Assembly (NCBI GenBank): GCA_025463265.1
Contig: JAOBWH010000165.1
Span: 23,355 to 87,354, forward strand
DNA length: 64,000 bases
DNA from: Ilumatobacteraceae bacterium
GTDB lineage: Bacteria > Actinomycetota > Acidimicrobiia > Acidimicrobiales > Iamiaceae
Direction: 5' to 3'
The notes under the pieces are model-generated. The model saw only the letters and a list, made by a program, of their open reading frames with translations, was not told the origin of the DNA and did no database searches. Made by a program: the position numbers and the translations under genes. Below, piece by piece: positions 28,470 to 37,680 of the stretch (position 1 is the stretch's first letter; each line of letters starts with the position of its first letter).

Positions 28470-29228
28470 ATGTCCACGTCGCCCGCCACCACCTTCGACG
28501 AGGTCCAGGTGGCCGTCGCCGATGTCGAGGGGTGGATGACCCCGGGGCAGGCCCGGCGCCTGTGGACCTGCGCCCGCACGGTGCGCCCCGGGCGCACCAT
28601 CGTGGAGATCGGCTCGTTCCGCGGCCGGTCGATGGTCGTGCTCGCCTCGGCCGCCGAAGCGGGGGTGGACCTCGTCGCCATCGACCCGCACGCCGGCAAC
28701 GACCGCGGCCCCCACGAGTTCGAGGGGTTCGAGGACCAGGCGTCGGAGGACCACGACGTCTTCATCGCCAACCTGGAGGACGCCGGAGTGCGCGACAAGG
28801 TCCGCCACGTCCGGAAGTTCTCCCACGACGCCCTGGCCGACGTGCCCGGGGAGATCGATCTGCTGTACATCGACGGCGCGCACCGCTTCAAGCCGGCGCT
28901 CGACGACATCCGGCGCTGGAGCGCCAAGGTGCGCCCGGGCGGGGACCTGCTCATCCACGACTCGTTCTCCTCGGTGGGCGTCACCGGTGCCATCGCCGTC
29001 TCGCTCCTGGCCAGCTCGGACTGGCGCTACCTCGGCCGGTCGGAGTCGATGACCCACTACCGCCGGGAGCCCCTCACCTCGAGCGAGCGGGCCCGCAACG
29101 TCGCCCGCCAGGCCGCCTCGCTGCCGTACTTCGCCAAGAACCTGCTCATCAAGGCGCTGATCTTGGCCAAGCTCGGGTTCCTGACCCAGCCACTCTTCAA
29201 GCACGACCCGGCCACCTGGCCCCACTGA
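28470..29228 (+). CDS. class I SAM-dependent methyltransferase
   Basis: A 252-residue methyltransferase (Methyltransf_24-like). Motif I is IVEIGSFRGRSM, the next acidic residue is in DLVAIDPHAG, and the later motif is IDLLYIDGAHRFKPALDDI, followed by GGDLLIHD. This subgroup often modifies sugars or small hydroxylated substrates in polysaccharide loci. The ATG follows GGAGG with seven bases spacing. The start is firm because the upstream frame runs into the divergent GT4 promoter. It leads an operon with a GT2 (13 bp downstream) and a GT-C protein. Confidence 0.87.
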   Translation: MSTSPATTFDEVQVAVADVEGWMTPGQARRLWTCARTVRPGRTIVEIGSFRGRSMVVLASAAEAGVDLVAIDPHAGNDRGPHEFEGFEDQASEDHDVFIANLEDAGVRDKVRHVRKFSHDALADVPGEIDLLYIDGAHRFKPALDDIRRWSAKVRPGGDLLIHDSFSSVGVTGAIAVSLLASSDWRYLGRSESMTHYRREPLTSSERARNVARQAASLPYFAKNLLIKALILAKLGFLTQPLFKHDPATWPH

Positions 29229-29241
29229 GCGGGAAGCACCC

Positions 29242-29934
29242 ATGACCTCCTTGACCATCGTCATGCCCGTCTACAACGAGCGAGACACGCTCCGCGTGGC
29301 GCTCGACCGGCTGCTCGCCGTCACCATGCCCGTGCCCACCGAGGTGCTCATCGTCGACGACGGGTCCACCGACGGGTGCACCGACACCATCGCCGACCTG
29401 GTCGAGTCCGGGGCGGTGACGCTGTACGTCCAGAACCCGAACCAGGGCAAGGGCGCAGCGCTGCGGCGCGGCATCGCCGAGGCCACGGGCGACCTGCTCA
29501 CCATCCTCGATGCCGACCTGGAGTACGACCCCGCCGACTTCCCGGCGCTGCTGCAGCCGATCCTCAACGAGGAGGCCAAGGTCGTCTACGGCGCCCGCTC
29601 CTACGGCGGCCATGCCGCCTACTCGTTCTGGTTCGTCATCGGGAACAAGATGCTCGCCCTCTGGGCCTCGCTCCTGTTCGACGCCTGGCTCACCGACATC
29701 GAGACCTGCCTCAAGGTGGCCCCCACCGCCTACTGGCGGAAGGTGGACCTGAAGTCGAACGGCTTCGGGATCGAGGCCGAGCTCACCGGCAAGCTCCTCA
29801 CGATGAAGGAGCGCATCTTCGAGGTGCCGATCTCCTACCGGGCCCGCGGCCGCGAAGAGGGCAAGAAGATCCAGTGGACCGATGGCGTGGCGGCGCTGTG
29901 GATCCTGCTGCGCATCCGCCTCCGGGGGAAGTGA
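29242..29934 (+). CDS. GT2 glycosyltransferase (polyprenyl-phosphate sugar synthase-like)
   Basis: A 230-residue GT-A enzyme without membrane helices, of the dolichol-phosphate mannose synthase group. It shows the nucleotide site VMPVYNERDTL, LIVDDGSTDGC and the metal-binding DADLEYDP. The C-terminus has the family's SYRARGREEGKKI stretch. It probably loads a sugar onto a polyprenyl phosphate used by the GT-C enzyme encoded next, whose GTG overlaps this stop (GTGA). Confidence 0.9.
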   Translation: MTSLTIVMPVYNERDTLRVALDRLLAVTMPVPTEVLIVDDGSTDGCTDTIADLVESGAVTLYVQNPNQGKGAALRRGIAEATGDLLTILDADLEYDPADFPALLQPILNEEAKVVYGARSYGGHAAYSFWFVIGNKMLALWASLLFDAWLTDIETCLKVAPTAYWRKVDLKSNGFGIEAELTGKLLTMKERIFEVPISYRARGREEGKKIQWTDGVAALWILLRIRLRGK

Positions 29935-31388
29935 CCGCCGAGGTCCAGCCGGCGGCGCGCCGGATCCTGCCTCCCGCCCGCACCGCCGTCCTTCTGGGGC
30001 TGCTGGTGCTGGTGGGCTTCGTCATCCGCATCGACGCCCTCCGCAACTCGGCGCCGCCGGTGCCGGTGCTGGGCGACGCCCGGGCGTACCACCTCCTCGC
30101 CGAGAACCTGGCGGAGGGGCGCGGCTACATCCGGCCCTACGAGTTCGCCGACGGCGGCGCCGAGATCGCCACCGCCGAGTATCCCCCGGGGCTGCCCGTG
30201 CTGCTGGCCGTCGCCACCAAGGCGGGGGCCACCTCGGACGAGGGGCAGCGGGCGCTGCTGTGCGGGATCGGGGCGCTCACGGTGGGACTGGTCGGGCTCA
30301 TCGGACGCCGGCTCGGCGGCGATCACGTGGGGTACCTCGCCGCGCTGCTCGCCGCCGCGCACCCGGGGCTCTGGAACGCGGACGTGTCGCTGATGGCCGA
30401 GCCGCTGGCCTCGTTCATGGGTGCGGCGCTGATCCTCACCGCCCTCGCCGTGGTGGACCGGCCGGACCGGTGGCGGTGGGCGGCCTTCGGTGTGGTCGCC
30501 GGGCTGGGCTGCTTCGTGCGCTCGGAGTTCCTGCTCATGGGCCCGGCGCTCATGGCGATCGTCGCCTGGAGGACCACCGACGGGTGGCGGCCTCGGCTCG
30601 GACGCTTCGCCTTGGGGGTCGGTGCCCTCGTGCTGGTCCTGCTGCCCTGGACCATCCGCAACCTGGCCGCGTTCGACGGCCAGGTCGTCCCGCTGTCGAA
30701 CAACTCGGGGTCCGTCGCCCAGGGCGCCAACTGCGACGCCGCGTACGAGGGCCAGTTCAAGGGCCTCTGGGTCACCAACGTCTCGCTCGACGGCAACGAC
30801 ACCGACGCCGCCCGCGCCGGGTGCTTCGCCGGCTTCGCCATCACCGACGATCGCGACGAGGCCCGAGCCTCCGCCGAGCTGCGCCGCGAGGGGCTGTCGT
30901 ACACCCGGCACCACCTGACCCAGCTCCCCGGCGTGATGGCCGCCCGCCTGGGCCGGACGTTCGGGCTGTACCAGTTCCAGCAGCAGCAGAACTTCGCCGG
31001 GGCCGAAGGCCGCAACGTGGTGTGGGACGGGCGGGGCACCCGCAGCTTCCAGCTCCTCGCCCTGCTGGCCATCGTCGGGCTGGTGGTCTCGTCGGTCCGG
31101 CGGACCCGCACGTGGGAGCGGTGGCTCCTCGTGGTCCCTCCGGCCGCCGTGGTCCTGGTCGTGGCCCTCACCTACGGCAACCCCCGCTTCCGCGCCGTGG
31201 CGGAACCGGCGGTCGTCGTCCTCGCCGCGCTGGGAGCGTTCGACATCCTCGCGGCCGTGCGGGGTCGGTCAGCAGGGGTGGCTGGTGTGGGTGCTGCTGA
31301 GGTCCGGGGCCTCGAGGGGGCCGAGCGTGGCGGGGTCGCGCTCATCGACGAAGACGGCGGAGGGCACGCCGCCGAGGACCAGGTCTGA
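29931..31388 (+). CDS. GT-C membrane glycosyltransferase (ArnT/PMT-like)
   Basis: A 485-residue polytopic protein with about ten membrane segments. The first outer loop carries the acidic residue typical of lipid-sugar-dependent GT-C enzymes (VLGDARAYHLLAENLAEGRGY), followed by the AEYPPGLPVLLA membrane entry and the PWTIRN motif shared with two other proteins of this locus. It probably transfers a sugar from a polyprenyl carrier to an outer glycan. The last 40 residues (glycine/alanine-rich, from about GRSAGVAGVG) are read through the antisense strand of the convergent gene and look spurious-tailed. That makes the 120-bp tail overlap notable. Confidence 0.8.
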   Translation: MTAEVQPAARRILPPARTAVLLGLLVLVGFVIRIDALRNSAPPVPVLGDARAYHLLAENLAEGRGYIRPYEFADGGAEIATAEYPPGLPVLLAVATKAGATSDEGQRALLCGIGALTVGLVGLIGRRLGGDHVGYLAALLAAAHPGLWNADVSLMAEPLASFMGAALILTALAVVDRPDRWRWAAFGVVAGLGCFVRSEFLLMGPALMAIVAWRTTDGWRPRLGRFALGVGALVLVLLPWTIRNLAAFDGQVVPLSNNSGSVAQGANCDAAYEGQFKGLWVTNVSLDGNDTDAARAGCFAGFAITDDRDEARASAELRREGLSYTRHHLTQLPGVMAARLGRTFGLYQFQQQQNFAGAEGRNVVWDGRGTRSFQLLALLAIVGLVVSSVRRTRTWERWLLVVPPAAVVLVVALTYGNPRFRAVAEPAVVVLAALGAFDILAAVRGRSAGVAGVGAAEVRGLEGAERGGVALIDEDGGGHAAEDQV

Positions 31389-33203
31389 CGCCAGGTCGAC
31401 CACGTGCTGGGTCTGTCCGGGAGCCAGCAGCAGGAGGTTGAGGCTCCGCTCGAGGCTGTCTCGGGTGACGGGGTCGGCGCCCGGCTCCTTCTGCGCGTTG
31501 AGCACGTCGACCAGCTCGTCAGCCGTCTCGTCCCAGGCCTCGGGGTCCTCGCGGGGGTCGGTGGCGGCCACCTCGGTGAGGCCCTCGCGCTGGCGGTAGC
31601 GCTCGATCGTGTTCTCGCCGGTGACCACGATGATGACCTGGTCGAAGTCGCCCGAGCACATCACCCGGTGGGGCTCGATGGCGGCGTCGTACTGGGGTTG
31701 GCCGCCCACGTCGAAGCCGCGGCGCTCGAGGTCGAGGATGAGCCCGAACCCGAGGCCACCGAGGTAGGCCGGATCGTCCCACGTGACCAGGTAGCGGGTG
31801 CCGGGGTCCAGCTTCGACGCCACGACCGGTGCGAGGGCCTGCTCCGAGCGCCAGGACTGGTCGTAGGGGATCTCCTGGCGGGAGATCCGCACCGCCGTCA
31901 CGCCGCTGAGCACCACGAGGGCGATGACCGCAGCACCGGCCAGTCGGCGCTGGAGGATGGGGGAGGGCTTGGGCACGAGGGTGGCGAGGCCCCAGCCGAG
32001 CGTGAACAGCTGGAGCGCGACGATGACCACGATCCAGCGGAACGTGTAGAGGTACAGCGAGCCGAAGATCCGCGACACGGCGAACGTGGCGACGAGCAGC
32101 GTGCCGGCGAGCAGGGCGTTGAACCGGCTGAGCGCCGGGCGCTCGCCGCGGATGGTGACCAGCACGGCCACGACGGCCCAGGCGAGCAGGAACAGCTTCC
32201 CGGGCCACGCCGACCCTTCGACCGCCGCCCCGCCCCAGACCCACGAGCCGAACGGTCCGGTGGTCTGGAAGACGGCCTCGATGCCGGCCTTGAGCCCGAT
32301 GGGCGGATCCGACGGCGAGGAGAAGTTGGCGATGATCTTCGAGACGTTCGACGGGTCGTTGGTCAGCAGGTCCCAGAGCGGACCGGACCAGGCCAGCAGC
32401 GCCACGACGACGGCCACGCCCATCGGCAGCGCCCAGGTGATCGCCCGGGGCCGTCCCGCCGGGGTGCTGCGGTCGTCGGCGCCCGCACCGACGTCGACGT
32501 CGACATCTGCGTCGGCCCCTGGTGCCGGCGCCTTCGGAGACCGCCACCAGCGGGTGAGCGGGGCGACCAAGGCGATGCCGACCAGCGGCAGGACCAGCGG
32601 GAGGTACCCCACGTGGCCCTGGAGCGCGTAGCTGCCGGCGGCGACGGCGAGCACCGGCGACCACCGGTCACCCTCGATCGCGCCCCACGTCGACAGCAGG
32701 AGCACGGCGAAGGGGAGGAGCGCGACCCACGGGTTCCACGGCTGCGACAGCGCGTCGAGCCCGAAGCCACCGATCAGGACCAGGGCGATCCCGCCGAACC
32801 AGGCGCAGGCGCCGAGCCCGGCGCGGCGCTTCACGAGCCAGACCGACAGCGTCAGCCAGGCGACGTTGACGAGCGCGGTGGCGGCCTCGAACGCCCACGA
32901 CGAGCTGCCGAGCAGCTTGTAGGCGGGCCAGGTGACCCAGAACATGAGCGGCCCCGGGTGGTTGCCCTGGCGGACCTGCTCGTCGGCGATGCGGCCGGCC
33001 GCCCCGACGAGCGGCGGGTGACCGGGCAGCGAGAGCATGCGCAGCTCGGCCTGGGCCTGGTCGCCCGTGGGGTACCAGGTCCGCTGCGCGAGCGCCGCGA
33101 TCAGCACGAGGATCGGCACCGCGACCACGACCGCGATCAGCAGCCATCGCCGGTCCGCGCCGCGAGCCGCGGCGGGTTCGTCGGCGGGTTCGTCGGCGGG
33201 CAC
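31269..33203 (-). CDS. polytopic membrane protein, probable GT-C-type glycosyltransferase
   Basis: 644 residues with ten or more membrane segments and a soluble C-terminal domain (about 460-644). The N-terminus is a proline/acidic repeat (PADEPADEPA) encoded by a 12-bp DNA repeat. The first loop has YPTGDQAQAELRMLSLPGHPPLVG, the acidic-loop pattern of GT-C enzymes, and PGPLMFWVTWPAYKL. I do not recognise a specific family. GTG 33203 is placed 8 nt after a TACCCT box. It is convergent with the preceding gene (120-bp overlap) and divergent from the acyltransferase fusion. Confidence 0.72.
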   Translation of the reverse strand: MPADEPADEPAAARGADRRWLLIAVVVAVPILVLIAALAQRTWYPTGDQAQAELRMLSLPGHPPLVGAAGRIADEQVRQGNHPGPLMFWVTWPAYKLLGSSSWAFEAATALVNVAWLTLSVWLVKRRAGLGACAWFGGIALVLIGGFGLDALSQPWNPWVALLPFAVLLLSTWGAIEGDRWSPVLAVAAGSYALQGHVGYLPLVLPLVGIALVAPLTRWWRSPKAPAPGADADVDVDVGAGADDRSTPAGRPRAITWALPMGVAVVVALLAWSGPLWDLLTNDPSNVSKIIANFSSPSDPPIGLKAGIEAVFQTTGPFGSWVWGGAAVEGSAWPGKLFLLAWAVVAVLVTIRGERPALSRFNALLAGTLLVATFAVSRIFGSLYLYTFRWIVVIVALQLFTLGWGLATLVPKPSPILQRRLAGAAVIALVVLSGVTAVRISRQEIPYDQSWRSEQALAPVVASKLDPGTRYLVTWDDPAYLGGLGFGLILDLERRGFDVGGQPQYDAAIEPHRVMCSGDFDQVIIVVTGENTIERYRQREGLTEVAATDPREDPEAWDETADELVDVLNAQKEPGADPVTRDSLERSLNLLLLAPGQTQHVVDLASDLVLGGVPSAVFVDERDPATLGPLEAPDLSSTHTSHPC

Positions 33204-33211
33204 GGGGAGTC

Positions 33212-33217
33212 AGGGTA
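33212..33217 (-). promoter_or_regulatory. -10 box TACCCT of the 644-residue membrane protein gene
   Basis: Lies 8 nt from GTG 33203 on the minus strand; leaderless arrangement. Confidence 0.4.
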
Positions 33218-33233
33218 GCCAGGGGTCGCCACC

Positions 33234-33239
33234 TAGGAT
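33234..33239 (+). promoter_or_regulatory. -10 box TAGGAT of the acyltransferase/GT-C fusion gene
   Basis: Lies 8 nt before ATG 33248; leaderless arrangement. The two divergent starts are only 44 bp apart. Confidence 0.5.
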
Positions 33240-33247
33240 GTTCCGCC

Positions 33248-35896
33248 ATGGCTGCGACGACCACCGCAGCGGCGGACGCACCCGTCGAGCCCGGTTCGCT
33301 GAGCAGCCGGAACCCGCAGCTCGAGGGCCTCCGGGCGGTCGCCGCCCTCGCCGTGCTCGTCACCCACGTGTCGCTCAACGCCATGGGCAACCGCGGGCCC
33401 TTCGGTGGGCTGCTGGCCCGCCTCGACGTCGGTGTCGCCGTCTTCTTCGTGCTGTCGGGGTACCTGCTCTACCGCCCGTTCGTCCGGGCCCTGCTGCGCG
33501 ACGAGCCGTTGCCGGGCATCCGCCGCTACTTCCGCCACCGGCTCCTGCGGATCGTGCCCCTGTACTGGGTCGTGGTGGTCGCGTCGTTCCTGTTCGCGCC
33601 CGCCATCGGGCTGGTCATGCCCACCACCGGCTTCGACCCCTCCGCCGTCGGCACCACGAGCGTGCCGCTGTGGACGATGGCTCGGTTCCTCTCGTTCACC
33701 CAGGTGTACTGGCACGACAGCCTGGCGGGGCCGTTCCCGCAGGCGTGGACGCTGGCCACCGAGATGGCCTTCTACCTGTTCCTGCCGGCGTTCGCCTGGT
33801 TCCTCGCCCGGCGCACCCGGCGCAACCGGGGCGACCGGCCCCAGCGGCTGCGCCGCCAGTGGCTCGCCCTCGGCACGGTGGTGCTCGTCGCCCAGCTGTA
33901 CCGGCTGGCGATGGTGCTGGTCACGCACCCCTACGACCGGGGGGTCGACCCCGGCACCACCTACACGCAGCTGGGCGCCTGGCTGCCGAACCACCTCGAC
34001 ATGTTCGCGGCCGGCATGGCCATCGCCGTCGTCGTCGTCGAGCGCGACGACCGCGGACCGGGGCGGCTGATCGGCCGGCGGTTCGACGCCATCTTCGGGC
34101 GACCCGGGGCGGCCGGCCTCTCCGTGGTCGCGGGCCTCGGGATCCTGTGGCTCGCCGGCTACGGGTTCGGCTTGTCGCGCACGGATCTGAGCTACGGGCA
34201 GGCGGGGGAGTTCGCCCGCCACCTCGCCTACCTCGCCATCGCGCTCGCGCTGGTGCTCCCGTGCGTGTTCGGCCGCCGCGCCGGTGGCGGGTTCCGGTGG
34301 TTCCTCGCCACGGCGCCCATGCAGTTCCTCGGTCGGATCTCCTACGGCATCTACCTGTGGCAGATCCTCGTCATAGGCCGGTGGGTGAGCAGCCCGTTCA
34401 CCATCGGTGGCCCGGACCCGGCCCGCCATCCGGGCATGCAGTTCAACGTGCCGTTCTGGACCACGCTCGGCTGGACGGTGGCCGTCACGATCATCTTGTC
34501 GGCCATCAGCTGGTACCTGGTCGAGAAGCCGGTCATGCGCCACAAGGACCGACCGCTCGGGCTGTTCCTCGGCGGCGTCTGGGCGGTCTCGCTGATCAGC
34601 TTCGCCACCCGCATCTGGACGTTCGGCACGATCATGGAACGCAACCCGGGCAACGGCGACCCGTTCTACTACCACGCCCAGGCCAACATGCTCGCCGACG
34701 GCGTGGGCTTCGGCGAGCCGATCCAGTGGCTCACCGAAGGCCGGTTCGTGCCCTCCGCGATCCACCCGCCGCTGTTCACGCTGTGGCTCACCCCGGCCTC
34801 GCTGCTGGGCGCGCGCAGCTACCTCTCGCACAAGACGATGGCGGCGCTCGCCGGCGTCGCGGTCATCGTCGTGGCCGCCCTGCTGGCCCGGCGCCTGGCG
34901 GGCGACAAGGCCGGGGTCGCAGCGGCCGTGCTCGTCGCGATCTACCCGAACCTGTTCATCATCGACGGCAGCCTCTGGCCCGAGGGGCTCTACACGGCGA
35001 TCGTGGGGCTGGCGCTCGTGCTCACCTACCGGTGGAAGGACCGGCCCTCCTACCTGCGGGCCGGCCTGGTCGGCGCCGCCGTCGGCGCGGCGATCCTGAC
35101 CCGCGGCGAAGCCATCTTCCTGCTGCCCCTGCTCTGCCTCCCGCTCGCCGTGTCGGGCCGCAAGCTCGTGCCGCGCTGGTGGCTGCACGCCGTCCTCATG
35201 GGCGTCGTGGCCCTGGGGATCCTGGCGCCGTGGACCGTCCGCAACCTGATCCGCTTCGACGAGACGGTCCCGGTGTCCACCAACAGCGAAGAGGTGCTGT
35301 TCTACGCCAACTGCCCCGACACCTACTCCGGTCCGCTCATCGGCTACTGGTCGTTCAACTGCCAGGAGCGGGAGCGCCAGGCGCGCGTCTCCCGCGGCCT
35401 GCCCGCCGATCCGCCCGGCGACGAGTCGCAGCGGGCCGCCGGCTGGGGGAAGCTGGGCCGCCAGTACGCCAAGGACCACTCGGACCGGTGGCCCGCCGTC
35501 GCCGCTGCTCGCGTGGCCCGGGTGTGGGACCTGCGCTACGGCGAGACCAACGCCAGGGTCCTCCAGTTCGAGGGTCGTCCGCACGACTGGTCGATCCGCG
35601 GCCTGTGGCTGTGGCGGCTCATGCTCATCCCCGGCATCGCCGGCCTGGTGATCCTCCGGCGCCGCCGCGTGATGGTCTGGCCGCTCGTGTCGATGCTGGC
35701 CATGGTGACCATCACCGCGATCGGCGTCTACGGTCACATCCGCTTCCGGACGGTGGGCGACCTGGTCATCATCGTCGGGACCGCCGTGAGCATCGACGCC
35801 CTGATCCGCCGGTTCCGTCCCTCGGACGACCCGACGGTCGATCCCGTCGGTGCCCCCGGATCCACCCCCGCACCCGCCATCGCCGAGACCTCATGA
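33248..35896 (+). CDS. acyltransferase-3 / GT-C glycosyltransferase fusion protein
   Basis: An 882-residue protein made of two membrane enzymes. Residues about 20-430 are an acyltransferase family 3 (OafA-like) module: PQLEGLRAVAALAVLVTH with the conserved histidine, FFVLSGYLLYRPFV, RLLRIVPLYW and SYGIYLWQIL. Residues about 438-870 are a GT-C module with loop GNGDPFYYHAQANMLADGVGF, HPPLFTLWL and APWTVRN, closely resembling the separate GT-C genes at 29931 and 38409. The reading frame is continuous with no stop or frame change. A single chain could add a sugar and an acyl group to the same outer glycan. The next gene overlaps as ATGA. Confidence 0.85.
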   Translation: MAATTTAAADAPVEPGSLSSRNPQLEGLRAVAALAVLVTHVSLNAMGNRGPFGGLLARLDVGVAVFFVLSGYLLYRPFVRALLRDEPLPGIRRYFRHRLLRIVPLYWVVVVASFLFAPAIGLVMPTTGFDPSAVGTTSVPLWTMARFLSFTQVYWHDSLAGPFPQAWTLATEMAFYLFLPAFAWFLARRTRRNRGDRPQRLRRQWLALGTVVLVAQLYRLAMVLVTHPYDRGVDPGTTYTQLGAWLPNHLDMFAAGMAIAVVVVERDDRGPGRLIGRRFDAIFGRPGAAGLSVVAGLGILWLAGYGFGLSRTDLSYGQAGEFARHLAYLAIALALVLPCVFGRRAGGGFRWFLATAPMQFLGRISYGIYLWQILVIGRWVSSPFTIGGPDPARHPGMQFNVPFWTTLGWTVAVTIILSAISWYLVEKPVMRHKDRPLGLFLGGVWAVSLISFATRIWTFGTIMERNPGNGDPFYYHAQANMLADGVGFGEPIQWLTEGRFVPSAIHPPLFTLWLTPASLLGARSYLSHKTMAALAGVAVIVVAALLARRLAGDKAGVAAAVLVAIYPNLFIIDGSLWPEGLYTAIVGLALVLTYRWKDRPSYLRAGLVGAAVGAAILTRGEAIFLLPLLCLPLAVSGRKLVPRWWLHAVLMGVVALGILAPWTVRNLIRFDETVPVSTNSEEVLFYANCPDTYSGPLIGYWSFNCQERERQARVSRGLPADPPGDESQRAAGWGKLGRQYAKDHSDRWPAVAAARVARVWDLRYGETNARVLQFEGRPHDWSIRGLWLWRLMLIPGIAGLVILRRRRVMVWPLVSMLAMVTITAIGVYGHIRFRTVGDLVIIVGTAVSIDALIRRFRPSDDPTVDPVGAPGSTPAPAIAETS

Positions 35897-37662
35897 CCGA
35901 CCTCCCCGCTGCCACCGAGACGCCCGACGGCCAGGGAGGCCTGCCGTGGTGGGCCCGACGCCGGCCGTCGTGGAAGACGGTGCTGTCCGTGGTCATCGTC
36001 GGGATCGTTCTGGCGATCCCGATGCGGGCGCTGATGCGCTACCAGGGCCCGCCGATGGAGGAGGGCTTCATGCTCGTCTTCCCGGAGCGGATCCTGCACG
36101 GCGACCTGCCGCACAAGGACTTCCTGCACCTCTACGGGCCCGGCTCGTTGTGGGCCCTGGCGGGTTGGTACAAGCTCGTCGGCGTCTCCATCACCGCCGA
36201 GCGGGTGTTCGGCCTGGCCCAGCTGGCCGGCATCGTGTTCGGCGTGATGGCGCTGGCCCGCCCGTGGGGCCGGCAGGTCGCCACCGCCGTCGGCATCCTC
36301 GGGGTGCTGCTCACGACCACGGCCATCGGCCTCACCGCGCTCGCCTGGGACGGCGCGGTCGCGCTGCTCGTCGCCTCGGTCTGGGTGGGGCTGCGCGCCC
36401 GACGCTGGGTCACCGACGCGCCCGACACGCCCGGGGACCTGGCCCGGTCGCGATCGGACCGCCTCCTCGTCCTGTCCGGGGTGCTCGCCGGGCTCGCGCT
36501 GCTGTTCCGGCCCGACGCCATCGTGGCCACCGCACTTGCCACCTTCGGCCTCATGGCCGGGCTCGGGTGGACCCGCTGGAAGCGCTGGCTGATCGGGGTG
36601 GTGCCGGTGACGGCGCTGTACCTCGTGCACCTGGCGCTGTCGGGTCCGTCGGCGGCGATCGAGGGCATGGTCATCGAGCCGGTGTTCGACCTGCGCGCCG
36701 GCCGCTCGCTGCCGAGGCCGCCGTCGTGGGACACCTTCGACGGGGCGCTCCAGAAGGTGGCGCTGCTGCGACCGCAGCCGTGGCCGCTCCCGTCGCTGCA
36801 CTCGCCGGCACAGGCCTTCGTCTGGTTCTTCCTCCTGCCGGTCGCCACCGCGTTCGTCATCGGCGTCGGTTGGTGGCGGGTCCGGTCCGAGCCGGGCGCG
36901 TGGCGGCCCCGGGTCATCCTCACCGTCGGCCTGCTCGGCCTCGGGCTCATGCCCCAGGCGATGCAGCGGGCCGACACCACCCACCTCGCCTGGGTCAGCT
37001 GCGTCACGCTCGCCTTCCTCCCGGTGGCCATCTGCGAGCTGCTCGGGCACGTGCGGGTCCCGCCGGTCCAGAGGTGGGCGCCCACCATCACCGTCGCCCT
37101 CGTCGCCCTCCTGCCGCTCGTGGTGATCCCGCACTTCACCGCCCGGACCTACCTCGACCTGGCGAAGCAGAGCGCCAACGGCGAGGTGTTCGGCTACCCG
37201 GTCACCCACGAGGGCCGGACCTTCTACCTGGGGGCCAGGGACATCGCGCCCGTCGCCCAGCGGATGCTCGACGAGGTCGGCCCGCAGATCCAGCCCGGCG
37301 ACCGGGTCCTGGTCGGCACGGCGGACCTCCGCAAGACGCCGTACTCCGACGCGTACCTCTACTACCTGCTCCCCGACGCCACGCCCGGCACCCGGTACAT
37401 CGAGATGGACCCCGGCATGGCCAACGCGCCCGGCTCGGGGCTCGCAGGCGAGGTGGCGGGGTCGGACTGGCTGATCCTCAGCCACGTCTGGGACGCGTGG
37501 GACGAGCCGAACGACTCCCGGCTGAACGGCTCGGACGAGCCCAACGAGGTCGTCGCCCGGGACTTCTGCAAGGTCGGCGACTACGGCGAGGGCGACCGCA
37601 CCTTCTTCGAGGTCTACCGGCGCCGCACGGCCGACGGCGGGTGCCCGGCCGGAAGCGACTGA
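35893..37662 (+). CDS. polytopic membrane protein of glycan locus (GT-C-like)
   Basis: 589 residues with about ten membrane segments and a soluble outer C-terminal domain (about 410-589). The first outer loop reads PMEEGFMLVFPERILHGDLP, then HKDFLHLYGPGSLWALAGWY, with acidic residues placed as in GT-C enzymes. I cannot assign a sugar. The start is fixed by ATGA overlap with the fusion gene. Its C-terminal region has the pattern VLVGTADLRKTPYSDAYLYY. It is likely the partner of the fusion protein because the two are translationally coupled. Confidence 0.72.
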   Translation: MTDLPAATETPDGQGGLPWWARRRPSWKTVLSVVIVGIVLAIPMRALMRYQGPPMEEGFMLVFPERILHGDLPHKDFLHLYGPGSLWALAGWYKLVGVSITAERVFGLAQLAGIVFGVMALARPWGRQVATAVGILGVLLTTTAIGLTALAWDGAVALLVASVWVGLRARRWVTDAPDTPGDLARSRSDRLLVLSGVLAGLALLFRPDAIVATALATFGLMAGLGWTRWKRWLIGVVPVTALYLVHLALSGPSAAIEGMVIEPVFDLRAGRSLPRPPSWDTFDGALQKVALLRPQPWPLPSLHSPAQAFVWFFLLPVATAFVIGVGWWRVRSEPGAWRPRVILTVGLLGLGLMPQAMQRADTTHLAWVSCVTLAFLPVAICELLGHVRVPPVQRWAPTITVALVALLPLVVIPHFTARTYLDLAKQSANGEVFGYPVTHEGRTFYLGARDIAPVAQRMLDEVGPQIQPGDRVLVGTADLRKTPYSDAYLYYLLPDATPGTRYIEMDPGMANAPGSGLAGEVAGSDWLILSHVWDAWDEPNDSRLNGSDEPNEVVARDFCKVGDYGEGDRTFFEVYRRRTADGGCPAGSD

Positions 37663-37666
37663 CAAG

Positions 37667-37672
37667 TAGCCT
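37667..37672 (+). promoter_or_regulatory. -10 box TAGCCT of the GT2 synthase gene
   Basis: Lies 8 nt before GTG 37681; leaderless arrangement, so this gene need not depend on the upstream transcript although only 18 bp separate them. Confidence 0.5.
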
Positions 37673-37680
37673 CGCCCATC

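Noticed and set aside
31269..31388. Frameshift ending the 29931 GT-C gene
   Set aside because: The frame is continuous and no alternative reading restores a family-like tail; an extended C-terminus is simpler.
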